Shown: in pieces, positions 12,868 to 13,133 of the stretch
Position numbering within the stretch: the first letter of the stretch is position 1
How the letters are laid out: every line of letters begins with the position of its first letter
Origin: Chthoniobacter flavus
GTDB lineage: Bacteria; Verrucomicrobiota; Verrucomicrobiia; Chthoniobacterales; Terrimicrobiaceae
DNA: 13,133 nt
Assembly (NCBI GenBank): GCA_945863785.1
Contig: CAMBAQ010000040.1
Coordinates: 1-13,133 of the forward strand
Direction: 5' to 3'
Program-made: the position numbers and the translations under genes
The notes under the pieces: generated by a model
Database searches by the model: none
What the model saw: only the letters and a program-made list of their open reading frames with translations
Told to the model about the DNA's origin: nothing

Positions 12868-13133
12868 ATGAAATCCCTCATGCTTCTTTTGATTGTGCTC
12901 ACTTGGCCCTTGGCTTCCTGCAAAAAAGCCCCCGAGCCTGCAGCCTCCCCAGCCGCATCGGATAAAAACTCTACGAAGGTTACCACGGTTGATGCAAATA
13001 AGCCTGCCGCCGCTCCTCAAGCTAGTGGAGAGAAGATTTCCTTCAGCAGTCAGGTGCGTCCGATTTTGTCGAACAACTGCTTCGCCTGCCACGGCCCCGA
13101 TTCCCACAACCAGACTAGCCCTTTCCGCCTTGA
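12868..13133 (+). CDS. Lipoprotein with planctomycete-type cytochrome c (PSCyt1) domain, N-terminal part (3' truncated)
   Basis: The reading frame opens at ATG 12868 and runs off the window after 88 complete codons. MKSLMLLLIVLTWPLASC is a lipoprotein signal peptide with lipobox L15-A16-S17-C18, followed by K19. An Ala/Pro/Lys-rich linker (about 19-54) leads to ISFSSQVRPILSNNCFACHG, where C71-F-A-C74-H75 is a c-type heme site and VRPIL..NCFxCHGPD is the PSCyt1 signature. In Planctomycetes and Verrucomicrobiota such domains usually begin large proteins with DUF1549 and DUF1553 domains that may act on extracellular polymers. What follows here is unseen. AAAGGGG (12845-12851) lies 16 bases before the ATG, too far for a standard ribosome binding site. 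It is divergent from nagZ. Confidence 0.85.
   Translation, partial: MKSLMLLLIVLTWPLASCKKAPEPAASPAASDKNSTKVTTVDANKPAAAPQASGEKISFSSQVRPILSNNCFACHGPDSHNQTSPFRL

Noticed and set aside
12859..13107. 82-codon minus-strand frame opposite the PSCyt1 gene
   Set aside because: The plus strand has a lipobox and a CxxCH heme motif; the minus frame shows nothing recognisable.

Overview
This window looks like ordinary chromosome from a member of the Planctomycetes-Verrucomicrobia-Chlamydiae group, most likely Verrucomicrobiota. The evidence is a lipoprotein at the right edge that begins a planctomycete-type cytochrome c (PSCyt1) domain, a DksA-like protein and an L33 that have both lost zinc-ligand cysteines, start codons that mostly lack a Shine-Dalgarno sequence, and a moderately GC-rich, gene-dense layout. 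The taxon is an inference; no 16S or other decisive marker is present.

Left part (1-2739, + strand): the C-terminal end of a phosphoglucomutase/phosphomannomutase-type enzyme, then a complete GlgX/isoamylase-type glycogen debranching enzyme. Together they suggest glycogen breakdown and glucose-phosphate interconversion. Next (2928-4100) is a tight three-gene run: a DksA/TraR-like protein whose N-terminus is a histone-H1-like KPVAKA repeat, then L33 (rpmG, 57 aa) and S18 (rpsR). Hairpins, one possibly a pseudoknot, end this run. A Pal/OmpA-type outer-membrane lipoprotein follows (4262-4759). After it comes a 492-base non-coding stretch with terminator-like hairpins and a 62-bp REPIN-like palindromic repeat.

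Middle (5252-9795, + strand): a four-gene operon joined by two ATGA overlaps and a 4-bp gap. It encodes a membrane-anchored GAF plus PP2C (SpoIIE/RsbU-type) phosphatase, GrpE, DnaJ and the bifunctional NAD(P)H-hydrate repair enzyme Nnr. It combines signalling, protein repair and metabolite repair, but dnaK and hrcA are absent. The operon ends tail-to-tail against pyruvate kinase, with a hairpin that has the nnr stop codon in its loop.

Right part (9809-12499, - strand): pyruvate kinase, tRNA-Asp(GTC) with a recognisable promoter, and a NagZ-type GH3 beta-N-acetylhexosaminidase (peptidoglycan recycling). Divergent from nagZ is a 368-base gap holding a 43-codon ORF with the only consensus Shine-Dalgarno sequence seen here. 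The gap is followed by the start of the PSCyt1 lipoprotein, cut off by the window edge.

I see no CRISPR array, intact insertion sequence, prophage or defence locus. The least ordinary items are the charge-polarised DksA-like protein with its expanding 18-bp repeat, the unusual operon partnership, the REPIN-like element, the small ORF at 12605 and the alanine at the potassium-determining position of pyruvate kinase.
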